NCBI RefSeq assembly: GCF_900312745.1
Contig: NZ_OMPD01000014.1
Coordinates: forward strand, 620,001-684,000
Source of the DNA: Aquimarina sp. AU58
GTDB lineage: Bacteria; Bacteroidota; Bacteroidia; Flavobacteriales; Flavobacteriaceae
Direction: 5' to 3'
DNA: 64,000 nt
Both the position numbers and the translations under genes were made by a program. Within the stretch, counting starts at the first letter, position 1. Each line of letters starts with the position of its first letter. Below the pieces are notes generated by a model, which worked only from the letters and a program-made list of their open reading frames with translations, was not told the origin of the DNA and searched no databases. Positions 34,754 through 44,298 of this stretch are shown piece by piece.

Positions 34754-35857
34754 TTGGCGTTTCGTTTTTTAAATCATAAAAACCTTCCTATATCTATAAA
34801 AAAGATAGTTTTAGCCGCATTGGCCGTAAGCCTGTTTTTTATTTTAAAAGCGTATACGAATCATTTGATTAATCAATTCAATTATCCGTTTAGCTGGATA
34901 TTAATTTCTTTAAAAATAGGTATCGCATATTTACTTTGGGTAGGTTTGACACCGCTTGTATATTCTCTGGTAAAAATGCTACAAGATAATAGTACAACTG
35001 TTCTATATAAGATTTTAATGTTTACAACAGGTTGTATTGTATTAGCTGTTTTTCATCAAATTTTGAGTTCACGAATAGATGATTTTATAAATTACCTTAA
35101 TAATGGTTATATGAAATCTTTTTTTGGCCGTAATAGTATAACAGTACTTGTTGTAGGAAGTTTCTCAAGTTTTATAGAATTGCTTGTGATTATTGCTTCT
35201 TTTTTAGCTTTGGATTATCAAAAAAAATATATACGAAATCAAAAAGAATTAATTGCGGCACAGTTAAATGCATTACGAATGCAATTGCAACCACATTTTT
35301 TGTTTAATACTTTACACTCTATAGCTGCGATGATAGATATTGATACTAAAAATGCACAAAAAATGTTAAGTAAACTAGGTGGTTTATTGCGTAATGTATT
35401 AGAATATGATGCAGAACAAATGGTAACGGTTGTCGATGAATTAAACTTTATTAAAAATTATTTAGATTTAGAACAAGTTCGTTATCAAGACAGAGTAACC
35501 ATAGATTATGATATTTCTGATGATGTTTTGGATATAAAAATTCCGAATATGATTTTTCAGCCTTTAGTAGAAAATGCTGTAAAATACGGGATAATGCCAA
35601 CGATCGATGATGGTAAAATAGTCATTACAATTAAGCAAGAACATTGTAAAACGTTACAAGAAAATGCTTTGGTTTTGCAAATTACAAATACGTATAATTC
35701 TAAAAGTACTATAGAGAAACCAATAGGTACAGGAGTTGGATTAGTGAATATTAGAAAAAGATTGCAGCAATTTTATCAAAATCGTTTTGTGTTTACATCA
35801 TATTTTCAAACTAAAGAATTATATGTCGCAAGAATCACAATACCAATTATTACATAG
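34754..35857 (+). CDS. LytS/YehU-type sensor histidine kinase
   Basis: 367 residues with four TM helices in the first about 155 residues, then a coiled stretch and the His_kinase (PF06580) region: MQLQPHFLFNTLHSIAA with the phospho-acceptor His, followed by an ATPase part (FQPLVENAVKYGI, GTGVGLVNIRKRL). The start at TTG 34754 is uncertain: a stop lies 12 bp upstream in frame and no ATG is nearby. It is followed 2 bp later by the LytTR regulator, so they form a two-component pair. Confidence 0.88.
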   Translation: MAFRFLNHKNLPISIKKIVLAALAVSLFFILKAYTNHLINQFNYPFSWILISLKIGIAYLLWVGLTPLVYSLVKMLQDNSTTVLYKILMFTTGCIVLAVFHQILSSRIDDFINYLNNGYMKSFFGRNSITVLVVGSFSSFIELLVIIASFLALDYQKKYIRNQKELIAAQLNALRMQLQPHFLFNTLHSIAAMIDIDTKNAQKMLSKLGGLLRNVLEYDAEQMVTVVDELNFIKNYLDLEQVRYQDRVTIDYDISDDVLDIKIPNMIFQPLVENAVKYGIMPTIDDGKIVITIKQEHCKTLQENALVLQITNTYNSKSTIEKPIGTGVGLVNIRKRLQQFYQNRFVFTSYFQTKELYVARITIPIIT

Positions 35858-35859
35858 TT

Positions 35860-36627
35860 ATGAGATTACGATACATGATTATAGATGATGAATATTTAGC
35901 CAGACAGCGTTTAATTAAGTTGTTAGAAAATTTTGAAGATATTACATTGGTTGGAGAGTGTAGAAATGGAAATGAGGCAATAGAAAAAATTACATTAAAA
36001 GAACCCGATTTAATCTTTTTAGATATACAAATGCCAGATATGAATGGGTTTAATGTTATTTCTAGATTGCAACATAAGCCTTATGTGATATTTACTACAG
36101 CATATGATACTTATGCATTAAAGGCCTTCGAGATAAATGCTGTTGATTACCTTTTAAAACCGTTTGATGAAGAACGACTACATATTACTTTAGACCGAGT
36201 TTTTGAGCTTAAAAAAAGAAAAAAAGCATCAAACTTAGAAGATAAGATTAAAAAACTGATCAGTAATTATGAGTCTAAATCTTCTGATTTCTTAAATGAG
36301 ATTATAATCCATGAAAAAGGCAGAGATGTCGTCATTAGGATAGATGATATCATCTATTTCAAAAGTGATGGTAATTATGTGCAAATTATTACGCAAGACA
36401 AAAGGTATCTGCACAGAATAACAATGAATGCTTTATTTGATAGCTTAGATACATTTCAGTTTTTAAGGATTCATCGTTCTCTAATTGTCAATAAAATATA
36501 TATAAAATCTTGTAAGTATGCCAATAATAATGAGTATCTGTTAAAGCTAAAAAACAATGAAGAACTCATCTCTTCAAGGTCATATAAGCCTTCGATTTCT
36601 GATTATTTATCTACATTAGAAACATAA
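35860..36627 (+). CDS. LytTR-family response regulator
   Basis: 255 residues. The receiver domain (about 1-125) has the phosphorylation site in LIFLDIQMPDMNGF and the conserved Lys in LLKPFD. A LytTR DNA-binding domain covers about 150-250 (GRDVVIRIDDIIYFKSDGNYVQI, LRIHRSLIVNK). It pairs with the upstream kinase; in Bacteroidetes such pairs often respond to envelope or metabolite signals. The target genes are not evident here. Confidence 0.92.
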   Translation: MRLRYMIIDDEYLARQRLIKLLENFEDITLVGECRNGNEAIEKITLKEPDLIFLDIQMPDMNGFNVISRLQHKPYVIFTTAYDTYALKAFEINAVDYLLKPFDEERLHITLDRVFELKKRKKASNLEDKIKKLISNYESKSSDFLNEIIIHEKGRDVVIRIDDIIYFKSDGNYVQIITQDKRYLHRITMNALFDSLDTFQFLRIHRSLIVNKIYIKSCKYANNNEYLLKLKNNEELISSRSYKPSISDYLSTLET

Positions 36628-36704
36628 TTTTCTTCCTGTTAATAACATTTTTAATAACTCATTTTTATTAATTTAAAAGGAGAAGTTTCTACTCTTATCT
36701 TTAT

Positions 36705-36724
36705 AAAAGATAAAAAGGTCTTTT
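36705..36724 (+). promoter_or_regulatory. RGAY-N6-RTCY palindrome upstream of nrdG
   Basis: AAAAGAT-N6-GTCTTTT, 12 bp before the nrdG ATG. It has the same half-sites and spacing as sites before 41575, 45400, 52350 and 55499. A second palindrome, TTATCTTT-ATA-AAAGATAA (36695-36713), overlaps it. No Crp/Fnr site is visible 20 bp downstream. It is a candidate operator for one of the Rrf2 regulators. Confidence 0.55.
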
Positions 36725-36736
36725 AATAGTGTAATA

Positions 36737-37186
36737 ATGAATTTTTATGATTTTCATATAGTGCTTCAGGAAGTACCAGGGGAAATAAGTATATGTTTTA
36801 GTATTTCTGGATGCCCTTTAAGGTGTAAAGGATGTCATTCGCCTTTTTTATGGAAAAAGGGGAGTGGAGAAAAATTAACTAAAAAAAAATATGAAGATAT
36901 ACTCGATAGGTATTCTGGATTTGCCACCTGTGTTGTTTTTATGGGAGGAGAATGGCACAAAAAGGAATTGATAAATTATCTGAAATGTGCTAAAGCCAAA
37001 GGATATGAAACCTGTCTTTATACAGGATTAGAAGAAGTAGATGATAAGATTTTAGTTCAATTAACCTGGATTAAAACCGGAAGGTGGAACCAATCTCTGG
37101 GAGGATTAGATAGCGAAACCACCAATCAAGAATTTATAGAAGTAAAAACCAATAAACGACTTAATTACTTATTTATTAAAAATTAA
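36737..37186 (+). CDS. nrdG: Anaerobic ribonucleotide reductase activating protein (radical SAM)
   Basis: 149 residues. The radical SAM cluster motif CPLRCKGC (CxxxCxxC) lies near residue 29, in the context SISGCPLRCKGCHSPFLW typical of NrdG. It uses a 4Fe-4S cluster and S-adenosylmethionine to generate the glycyl radical on NrdD. The gene is 6 bp upstream of nrdD and carries a probable Rrf2-type operator in its leader. It would support DNA synthesis without oxygen, in keeping with the denitrification genes downstream. Confidence 0.93.
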   Translation: MNFYDFHIVLQEVPGEISICFSISGCPLRCKGCHSPFLWKKGSGEKLTKKKYEDILDRYSGFATCVVFMGGEWHKKELINYLKCAKAKGYETCLYTGLEEVDDKILVQLTWIKTGRWNQSLGGLDSETTNQEFIEVKTNKRLNYLFIKN

Positions 37187-37192
37187 AAACTC

Positions 37193-39049
37193 ATGATACG
37201 ACTTTCAGATGATCAAATAGCAAATAAAATTGATTTTATAACCCATTATTTGGATTCTACAAATGCAGCAGATGGATCCAAAGTAGATGCTAATGCCAAT
37301 GTGACTTCAAAAAACATTGCGACAATGGAAGCAGAGTTAAATAAAGATATTAATATACAAGTAAATAGAGCCCTGGTAAAACAAAAAATAGCTACTCTGT
37401 TTAGCGATGATCTGGCCGAAGAATATTCCAGACAGATAGAATCTCATGAAATTTATGTGCACGATGAGACTTCATTAAAACCATATTGTGTTTCTATAAG
37501 TATGTATCCATTCTTATTAGACGGACTCACAAAATTAGGAGGCGAAAGCAAAGCTCCAAAACACCTCGAGAGTTATTGTGGTGAGTTTGTTAACCTTGTC
37601 TTCGCAGTAAGTTCTCAGTTCGCCGGGGCATTAGCTACCGTAGAGTTTTTGATGTATTTTGATCATTTTGCTGTTAAAGATCTTGGAGAAGATTATTTAC
37701 AGACCCACGAAAAACGTATTGCGAATCATTTACAACATGTAGTTTATGCGGTTAATCAACCCGCTGCTGCAAGAGGTTATCAATCCGTATTCTGGAATAT
37801 TTCTCTATATGATGAAGCCTATTTTAATAGCATGTTTAGTGATTTTGTATTTCCCGATATGACCAAACCAAAATGGGAAAGCGTAAAAAAATTACAAAAA
37901 TTCTTCATGAAATGGTTTAATAAGGAGCGAAAAAGAGCCGTACTTACTTTTCCTGTAGTTACTGCCGCAATGCTTGTAAAAAATAACGCTCCTGTCGATA
38001 GAGAATTTACCGAAATGTGCGCACAAGAATTAAGTGAAGGAAATTCTTTCTTTATTTACCAATCCGAAAATGCAGATAGCTTAGCATCTTGTTGTCGTTT
38101 ACGAAATGAAATTAGTGATAATACCTTTAGTTATTCTTTAGGTGCAGGAGGGGTAGCAACAGGATCTATAAATGTAATCACTCTTAACATGAATCGGCTG
38201 ATTCAAAAAAAGACTGATATTGTTGAAGAAGTACAAAAGATTCATAAATACCAGGTTGCTTACAGAAAACTTATAGACGAATATAATGAAGCGGGATTAT
38301 TGCCTGTTTATCAAGCAGGCTTTATAGCATTAGACAAACAATTTTTAACAGTAGGGATTAATGGTATGGTAGAAGCCGCCGAGAGCCAGGGAATCGAAGC
38401 AAGCAATAACACTACATATAAGAATTTTGTGAATACCTATCTAAAAGCAATTTATCAAGAAAATAGAGCAGCAAAAGAAAAATATGGATATATGTTTAAC
38501 ACAGAATTTGTTCCTGCTGAAAATCTGGGGATAAAAAATGCAAAATGGGATAAAGAGGATGGATTATTTGTCCCCAGAGATTGCTATAACTCATATTTCT
38601 ATGCAGTCGAAGATAATAAAGTAAATTCTCTGGATAAAATAATGTTACATGGTAAAGAAATTATACAATATCTGGATGGCGGCTCTGCACTTCATCTTAA
38701 CCTTGAAGAGACTCCCAACAAAGACGGATTTATAAAACTAATTCATGCAACAGCTGCTGCAGGATGTAACTATTTCTGTTTTAATATAAGAATTACAATA
38801 TGTAATGAATGCTCACATATAGATAAGCGCACTTTGTTTGTATGCAATGACTGTGGTTCTCACAATGTAGATCATGCCACCCGGGTAATAGGATATTTAA
38901 AACGAGTATCTAATTTTAGTTCTGATCGACAGAGTGAACATCAATTAAGACATTATCATACGCAACATGCGAAACCTAATTTGGTTAATAAAAGAATTGA
39001 AGTTTTGACAGAAAAACAACCAGAATATGAAATTGATCGACATGCTTAA
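37193..39049 (+). CDS. nrdD: Anaerobic (class III) ribonucleoside-triphosphate reductase
   Basis: 618 residues. The C-terminal glycyl-radical segment is TRVIGYLKRVSNF, and a zinc-binding four-Cys site precedes it (ITICNECSHIDKRTLFVCNDCGSHN). Central barrel motifs are also present (FFIYQSENADSLASCCRLR). It makes dNTPs anaerobically after activation by NrdG. The length is rather short for class III because the N-terminal ATP-cone appears to be missing. Confidence 0.92.
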   Translation: MIRLSDDQIANKIDFITHYLDSTNAADGSKVDANANVTSKNIATMEAELNKDINIQVNRALVKQKIATLFSDDLAEEYSRQIESHEIYVHDETSLKPYCVSISMYPFLLDGLTKLGGESKAPKHLESYCGEFVNLVFAVSSQFAGALATVEFLMYFDHFAVKDLGEDYLQTHEKRIANHLQHVVYAVNQPAAARGYQSVFWNISLYDEAYFNSMFSDFVFPDMTKPKWESVKKLQKFFMKWFNKERKRAVLTFPVVTAAMLVKNNAPVDREFTEMCAQELSEGNSFFIYQSENADSLASCCRLRNEISDNTFSYSLGAGGVATGSINVITLNMNRLIQKKTDIVEEVQKIHKYQVAYRKLIDEYNEAGLLPVYQAGFIALDKQFLTVGINGMVEAAESQGIEASNNTTYKNFVNTYLKAIYQENRAAKEKYGYMFNTEFVPAENLGIKNAKWDKEDGLFVPRDCYNSYFYAVEDNKVNSLDKIMLHGKEIIQYLDGGSALHLNLEETPNKDGFIKLIHATAAAGCNYFCFNIRITICNECSHIDKRTLFVCNDCGSHNVDHATRVIGYLKRVSNFSSDRQSEHQLRHYHTQHAKPNLVNKRIEVLTEKQPEYEIDRHA

Positions 39050-39209
39050 AATATAGAAGTTATTAAAACATGATAATTGTCATATTTAGTTCTGATTCCA
39101 TTAGTGATTTTTGACAGATATATGTATTAGGTTTAATACTATTATTGGTAGCATGATGCTATAGTTCCAATACATATGAATTAACCGGTACTAAACTTAA
39201 TTCGTTATA

Positions 39210-41003
39210 ATGAAACTACATTCATTTCACATTCCTGTAATGGGAATAGGCTTTACTATTGATACTCCATTAAAAGTTTCTCACCTGGGAATAGATTCTG
39301 TTATTTCATTGGTTGATGACATTCTATTAGAAAAACTAAGAAAGATGTATTGTGATACATTCGAAATGCCATATAATGAAATCACAGAAAGTATAGAAGA
39401 TTTTAGAGCTAAGAGGATTACTTCTTATCTTAATTTGATGAATGATCTTGCAGAAAGAAAGTTTAATCAACTTAAAAATATTACAACAGAATGTAGTAAT
39501 GAATTGAAACAATATTTCAATATTTTACCAGATACTTCAATACTAAAGCAGCGATTTAAAGGGTTAGCATCCAATGATTTCAATTTTAAAGGGATCAAGG
39601 ATTTAATAGAAGCCAATTTATCGATGGGCAGTATTGATGTAAATATCATGACCAAAGTTGATAAAGAGAACTATCAAAAAAAAGAGAAACTATCTTCTAA
39701 GTACAATGATGCTCATGCAGCACTTAGAGGATATGCCAATAGCGATTTATCTTCATCAGTAATACTTTCTGCAGGAATGAACCCCAGATTGTATAGTTAT
39801 ATGGAAGAGTTTGAAGATTTTTATCCAAACGAGAACGGAGAAATTAAAAAGAAAATAGTTTTAAAAGTAAGTGATTATAGGTCTGCGCTGATACAAGGGA
39901 AATTTTTGGCGAAAAAAGGATTGTGGGTTTCAGAATATAGAATCGAATCCGGACTTAATTGCGGGGGTCATGCATTCGCAACAGATGGATATCTTATGGG
40001 GCCAATATTAGCTCAGTTTAGAGATCAGAAAGAAGAATTGATTTCTGAAATACATAAGATTATAGCAGAGGTATGGTCTCGTAAAAACCGACATGTTCCG
40101 CAATCTCCTTTACCTGTTAAAATCACAGCCCAGGGTGGGGTGGGTACAGCAGAAGAGCATCAGTTTTTATTAGAGCATTACAAGGTAGATTCAGTAGGGT
40201 GGGGAACTCCATTTCTTTTGGTACCAGAAGCAACAACAGTCGATAATAGTACATTAGATAAATTAGTAAAAGCCAAAGAAGATGATTTATATCTAAGTGA
40301 TATCTCTCCTTTGGGAATACCATTTAATAGCCTAAAAGGAAATACAAAAGATCAGGAAAAGTTAACTTTAGTAGAAAAAAACAGGCCTGGTAGCTCATGT
40401 CCTAAAAAATTTGTTGCTCTAAATAAAGAATTTACAGAAAAAGGGATATGTACAGCATCACGACAATATCAACATATAAAAATCAAGGAGCTGGATAAAA
40501 AAGGTCTTTCTCAGGAAGATTATCAAAGAGAATTTGATCAAATCACAGAAAAATCATGCACCTGTGTTGGTCTGGGAACTTCTGCATTACTGAAATATAA
40601 CTTAGATACTAAAGTTGAGGGAGAAGGAGTTTCGATATGCCCCGGACCCAATATGGCCTATTTCTCTAAAATTATGAGTTTAAAAGAAATAACAAGCCAT
40701 ATTTATGGAGAATCTGATGAGGTTGTGCGAGCAGATCGACCTAACATGTTCATAAAAGAACTTAACATTTATATAGATTATTTAAAAGATAAGCTTGAAG
40801 AAACAAGGCATTCTATAAATGATAAACAGAAAAAATATTTGTCAGTATTTGTCAAAAACTTAAAAGAAGGAGTTTCTTATTATGAAAACATTTTTGGAAG
40901 TATAAAAATAGCTTTTGAAAATTCTAAATCTCAAATTTTAAATGATTTGGATAATAGCAAAACGACTTTAAATCAAATAAACTCAGAAATTGATGATTTG
41001 TAA
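39210..41003 (+). CDS. Large Cys-rich protein with nitronate monooxygenase-like barrel motifs
   Basis: 597 residues, no signal peptide. Segments recall an NPD/NMO-type FMN TIM barrel: SGLNCGGHAFATDGYLMGP (like GxExGGHxG), AQGGVGTAEEHQFLL (the GGI motif) and VGWGTPFLLVPEAT (like GTRFL). C-terminal to this are clustered cysteines in SSCPKKF, GICTASRQY, SCTCVG and SICPGPN, consistent with an Fe-S or zinc site. The last about 90 residues are charged and predicted helical. It follows nrdD by 160 bp. I do not know a characterised member; the barrel call is by eye. Confidence 0.5.
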   Translation: MKLHSFHIPVMGIGFTIDTPLKVSHLGIDSVISLVDDILLEKLRKMYCDTFEMPYNEITESIEDFRAKRITSYLNLMNDLAERKFNQLKNITTECSNELKQYFNILPDTSILKQRFKGLASNDFNFKGIKDLIEANLSMGSIDVNIMTKVDKENYQKKEKLSSKYNDAHAALRGYANSDLSSSVILSAGMNPRLYSYMEEFEDFYPNENGEIKKKIVLKVSDYRSALIQGKFLAKKGLWVSEYRIESGLNCGGHAFATDGYLMGPILAQFRDQKEELISEIHKIIAEVWSRKNRHVPQSPLPVKITAQGGVGTAEEHQFLLEHYKVDSVGWGTPFLLVPEATTVDNSTLDKLVKAKEDDLYLSDISPLGIPFNSLKGNTKDQEKLTLVEKNRPGSSCPKKFVALNKEFTEKGICTASRQYQHIKIKELDKKGLSQEDYQREFDQITEKSCTCVGLGTSALLKYNLDTKVEGEGVSICPGPNMAYFSKIMSLKEITSHIYGESDEVVRADRPNMFIKELNIYIDYLKDKLEETRHSINDKQKKYLSVFVKNLKEGVSYYENIFGSIKIAFENSKSQILNDLDNSKTTLNQINSEIDDL

Positions 41004-41023
41004 ATGATATCTAGGTAAAGCTA

Positions 41024-41473
41024 TTATTTTAGATCAAATCCTTTTAAAGAAATTACGGTTCCTTCTACTTCAATTTCCTCAACAAGTTTAGAAATCGTTT
41101 TATCTCTAAATTCATTTAATATTTTTTTCTTGAATGGAGATACGGTAGAATGTACAGGACATGGATTTTTATCGCTGCATTTTGATAGCCCTAAAAAACA
41201 TTTATCAAATTTATGGGTACCATCGATGCAACAGATAACATCCCAAACTGATTTCTCTTTATTTTTTTTATCCAGAAAAAACCCACCCCCAGGACCTTTA
41301 GTAGAGGAAACCAACTTATTAGAGGTTAATTGCCTTAATAATTTGGCCAAAAAAGGTTGAGGAGTCTCTAATTCTTCGGCAATTTTTTTTACTCCTATTT
41401 TATGAGTCTCATCAGAGTGTATTGCTAGATAAAGGATTGCTCTTATAGCATATTTACAAGCGTTAGATAGCAT
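41024..41473 (-). CDS. Rrf2-family transcriptional regulator A (NsrR/IscR-like)
   Basis: 149 residues. The winged helix-turn-helix is at the N-terminus (YAIRAILYLAIHSD, IAEELETPQPFLAKLLRQL, KGPGGGFFL). Three cysteines arranged C-x6-C-x5-C (CFLGLSKC...PC) are followed by PVH, the pattern of Fe-S binding members sensing NO or redox state. The gene is divergent from 41575, and an RGAY-N6-RTCY palindrome (41504-41523) lies on its own predicted promoter, with -7 box TATATTTG on the minus strand at 41492-41499. Autoregulation and NO-responsive control are inferred. Confidence 0.9.
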   Translation of the reverse strand: MLSNACKYAIRAILYLAIHSDETHKIGVKKIAEELETPQPFLAKLLRQLTSNKLVSSTKGPGGGFFLDKKNKEKSVWDVICCIDGTHKFDKCFLGLSKCSDKNPCPVHSTVSPFKKKILNEFRDKTISKLVEEIEVEGTVISLKGFDLK

Positions 41474-41503
41474 AATAGCTTTTTTTTAGATCAAATATAA
41501 TAA

Positions 41504-41570
41504 AAAAGATCGTTTTGTCTTTTTTGTGACTTTTATCATATTTTTCTTCTTGTAATAGGAGCTATATTTG
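41504..41570 (+). promoter_or_regulatory. Compound promoter: Rrf2-type palindrome + Crp/Fnr palindrome + -7 box
   Basis: AAAAGAT-N6-GTCTTTT (41504-41523, centre 41513.5), TGAC-TTTT-ATCA (41527-41538, centre 41532.5) and -7 box TATATTTG (41563-41570). The Crp/Fnr centre falls near -42 of the expected start, a class II activator place. The ATG at 41575 is so close that the message may be leaderless. The left palindrome also overlaps the divergent rrf2 promoter. Confidence 0.68.
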
Positions 41571-41574
41571 CCGC

Positions 41575-41949
41575 ATGAAAAGTACGGTAATTCTATTCGT
41601 TGCTCTCCTGATGCTTATCAAGCCTCTTTGGCCAGTAGGAGAGTATATCATGAATTATGATTACATCGTAAAAAACCTCTGTATAAATAAAGATAGGCCT
41701 AGATTAAAGTGTGATGGTAAATGCTATTTAAAAAAACAATTAGCCAAAGAATCCGACTCAGAAAATAATCCATTCAAAGACAAAAAATCTAAGAATGAGA
41801 TTCAGCATATTGTTTTTTTTCAACTATTACTTGATTTCGATTTAAAAAATGAACCAGAAAACACAGTTGAGAACAATTATAAAACTACACAAGAAATAAT
41901 TTCCAAATTACTTATTACAGATATTTCTCCACCTCCAGAGTTTGGGTAA
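41575..41949 (+). CDS. Small protein preceding the copper receptor, unknown function
   Basis: 124 residues. A hydrophobic N-terminus (MKSTVILFVALLMLIKPLWP) could be a signal or anchor, followed by LKCDGKCYLKKQLAKES with a CDGKC motif and a polar middle, and the C-terminus ISPPPEFG. Similar small proteins are common before copper-related TonB receptors in Bacteroidetes; the paired Cys could bind metal, but this is inference. It is the first gene after the compound promoter and is followed 258 bp later by the receptor. Confidence 0.65.
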   Translation: MKSTVILFVALLMLIKPLWPVGEYIMNYDYIVKNLCINKDRPRLKCDGKCYLKKQLAKESDSENNPFKDKKSKNEIQHIVFFQLLLDFDLKNEPENTVENNYKTTQEIISKLLITDISPPPEFG

Positions 41950-42207
41950 TTCAATATGAACTCATTTGTACTTTTTGTTTTAAACAAAAATTTAAGATTT
42001 TTTGCCATGATGAATCCTTTTTTGAGAAGCATAGCTATAGCTAGGTTATGAAAAAAAGTAAAAATTAAAGTGAATAAGAAAAATTTGCAGCAAAAAATAA
42101 AAGCTTACATGAGTTCAACGAGTGTATGGGTTATAAAGGTATAGTATACCTCAATCATGTGTACACAAACTTATTTATATGTTGAATTATTTCTAAAATA
42201 TATTCTA

Positions 42208-44274
42208 ATGAAAACCAATATTGGTGTGACCTCTTTGTATAGGATTTTGAGGGCACCGTTTAAAAGGGTAAATATGCTATGGTATATCCTGCTTTTTCAA
42301 ATTACCCCCGGTTGGGTTAATGCCCAGGAAGAAATCCTAAACAAAGAGCCAGATACTATTATGCCTATCAATCTGGAAGAAGTGATTTTGATATCTGCCA
42401 GAAAAGAATTGGATTATCAAAAACAACCCAAACCATTATCGTCGTTAGATGAATACCTGGAGCTTTCACAAAAAGTGAGTATGATAAAACGAGGAGCCTA
42501 TGCTTGGGAACCTGCGCTAAATAATATGACATCAGAAAGACTTTCTGTTACTATTGATGGGATGCGAATCTTTGGTGCGTGTACAGATAAAATGGACCCT
42601 ATTACCTCTTATGTAGATGTATCCAACCTTGCTAAAGCCCATGTTGCATCGGGACAACAAGGATCAGAATATGGAAACTGTATAGGAGGCGCAATAGATC
42701 TGGAGTTAGATAAAAGCAATTTTAGAGAAACAGGATTCAAAGCAAGTTTAGAAGATGGATTCGAAACCAATAACCAATTAGTGGTTCTGGGGGCAGAAGC
42801 CAATTATTCAAATTCTGATTTTTATGTAGATGGAGATATCATTTATCGCAAAGCGGAAAACTATACCGCAGGAAATGGAGAAGAAATCAATTTTTCTCAA
42901 TATACAAAGTATAATGTTTCTGTTAATGCAGGGTATAAGATTGATAAAAACAAGGTACTTACAGCAACTGCTATTTATGATGAAGCACGAGATGTAGGGT
43001 ATCCTGCATTACCCATGGATGTTTCTTTGGCACGTGCAATTATTGCATCTATAGGTTTCGAACAAAATACTATAGGTGTATTTAGCGATTGGAAGTCGAA
43101 AGTGTACTTTAATAAAGTTACTCATGTGATGGATGATTCTCAAAGACCAGATGTACCTATTCGAATGGATATGCCGGGATGGAGTGATACATATGGGTTT
43201 TTCTCTGAAGTGAATTTGAAAACCAAAAAACAACACTTTTTGATGAAATGGGACGGATTTTACAATAAATCTCTTGCAGAAATGACAATGTACCCCAATA
43301 ATCCCAATGAGAACCCTATGTTTATGCTTACTTGGCCTGATGTACGAACTTGGAATACAGGTTTATATGCTGAAGATAAGATCAGTTTTAAAAAAAGTTC
43401 TTTAAAGCTATCTGCGAGATTAGCTGTGCAAAACAATACTATAGCTGATGATTTTGGACTTAACAGTCTCAGAATCTTTTATCCAGAGATGGAAGAATCC
43501 AAAACACGTTTTCTTAAAAGTGCTTCGCTGCAATATCATAAACATTTAGAGCCTATTCATATCAATGCTGGACTGTCTTATGGAGAACGAGCACCATCAG
43601 TATCAGAAGGATATGGATTTTATCTTTTTAACAGTTTTGATAATCACGATTATATTGGTGACCCTAACTTAAAAAATGAACAATCTATAGAGACTAATGC
43701 TAAAATTTCGTTAGAAAAATCCAAATTAAAAATTGCTCTGGAAGGAAATATTTTTCGAATGCCTAATTACATTATTGGTGAGGTAAATGAATCGCTTAGT
43801 ACTATGACAATTGGTGCTGATGGAGTAAAAATATATGAAAACCTAGAGTATGCCGATTTGATTAATGTGTCTTTGAGTACAGAATACAAAATCATACCAG
43901 AACTTGGATGGTCTGCTTCGGTATCCTACCATCAGGGAAAAGATGATACCAATCGCAATTTGCCTTTTATAAGTCCTATATCGTATCGATCCGGGATTCA
44001 GTATAATAAAAGGAGTTTTTCAGGAGAAGTTACCATGAAAGGTGCTGGAGATCAAATAAATTTTAATCCAGAATTTGGAGAAGATAAAACATCGGCCTAC
44101 ATCATTTTTTCTCTAACTCTAGGAAAAACCTTTTACCTAAATAACGATGTGGTATATGCCAAGGCAGGTGTAGAAAATATTTTTGATGAATACTATTCAA
44201 CGTATACAGATTGGAAAAATGTTCCTCGAATGGGGCGTAATTTCTTCATCACATTTTCATACAAAGTCAATTAA
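42208..44274 (+). CDS. OprC/NosA-type TonB-dependent copper receptor
   Basis: 688 residues from ATG 42208; an upstream in-frame ATG at 42157 precedes a non-signal stretch. A signal peptide ends near PGWVNAQ. The plug contains IDGMRIFGACTDKMDPITS, with the CxxxM copper-binding motif known from OprC/NosA, and QQGSEYGNCIGGAIDLEL. The barrel ends in FFITFSYKVN. There is no carboxypeptidase-like domain, unlike the iron receptor at 25883. Copper import fits the copper enzymes NirK and NosZ downstream, and the upstream compound promoter links them in one regulon. Confidence 0.86.
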   Translation: MKTNIGVTSLYRILRAPFKRVNMLWYILLFQITPGWVNAQEEILNKEPDTIMPINLEEVILISARKELDYQKQPKPLSSLDEYLELSQKVSMIKRGAYAWEPALNNMTSERLSVTIDGMRIFGACTDKMDPITSYVDVSNLAKAHVASGQQGSEYGNCIGGAIDLELDKSNFRETGFKASLEDGFETNNQLVVLGAEANYSNSDFYVDGDIIYRKAENYTAGNGEEINFSQYTKYNVSVNAGYKIDKNKVLTATAIYDEARDVGYPALPMDVSLARAIIASIGFEQNTIGVFSDWKSKVYFNKVTHVMDDSQRPDVPIRMDMPGWSDTYGFFSEVNLKTKKQHFLMKWDGFYNKSLAEMTMYPNNPNENPMFMLTWPDVRTWNTGLYAEDKISFKKSSLKLSARLAVQNNTIADDFGLNSLRIFYPEMEESKTRFLKSASLQYHKHLEPIHINAGLSYGERAPSVSEGYGFYLFNSFDNHDYIGDPNLKNEQSIETNAKISLEKSKLKIALEGNIFRMPNYIIGEVNESLSTMTIGADGVKIYENLEYADLINVSLSTEYKIIPELGWSASVSYHQGKDDTNRNLPFISPISYRSGIQYNKRSFSGEVTMKGAGDQINFNPEFGEDKTSAYIIFSLTLGKTFYLNNDVVYAKAGVENIFDEYYSTYTDWKNVPRMGRNFFITFSYKVN

Positions 44275-44298
44275 AAAAACATAATTAAAAATAAACAA

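Noticed and set aside
42138..42150. Palindrome GGTATA-G-TATACC before the copper receptor
   Set aside because: Six-bp arms only, no second copy seen, and not in a fixed place relative to a -7 box.
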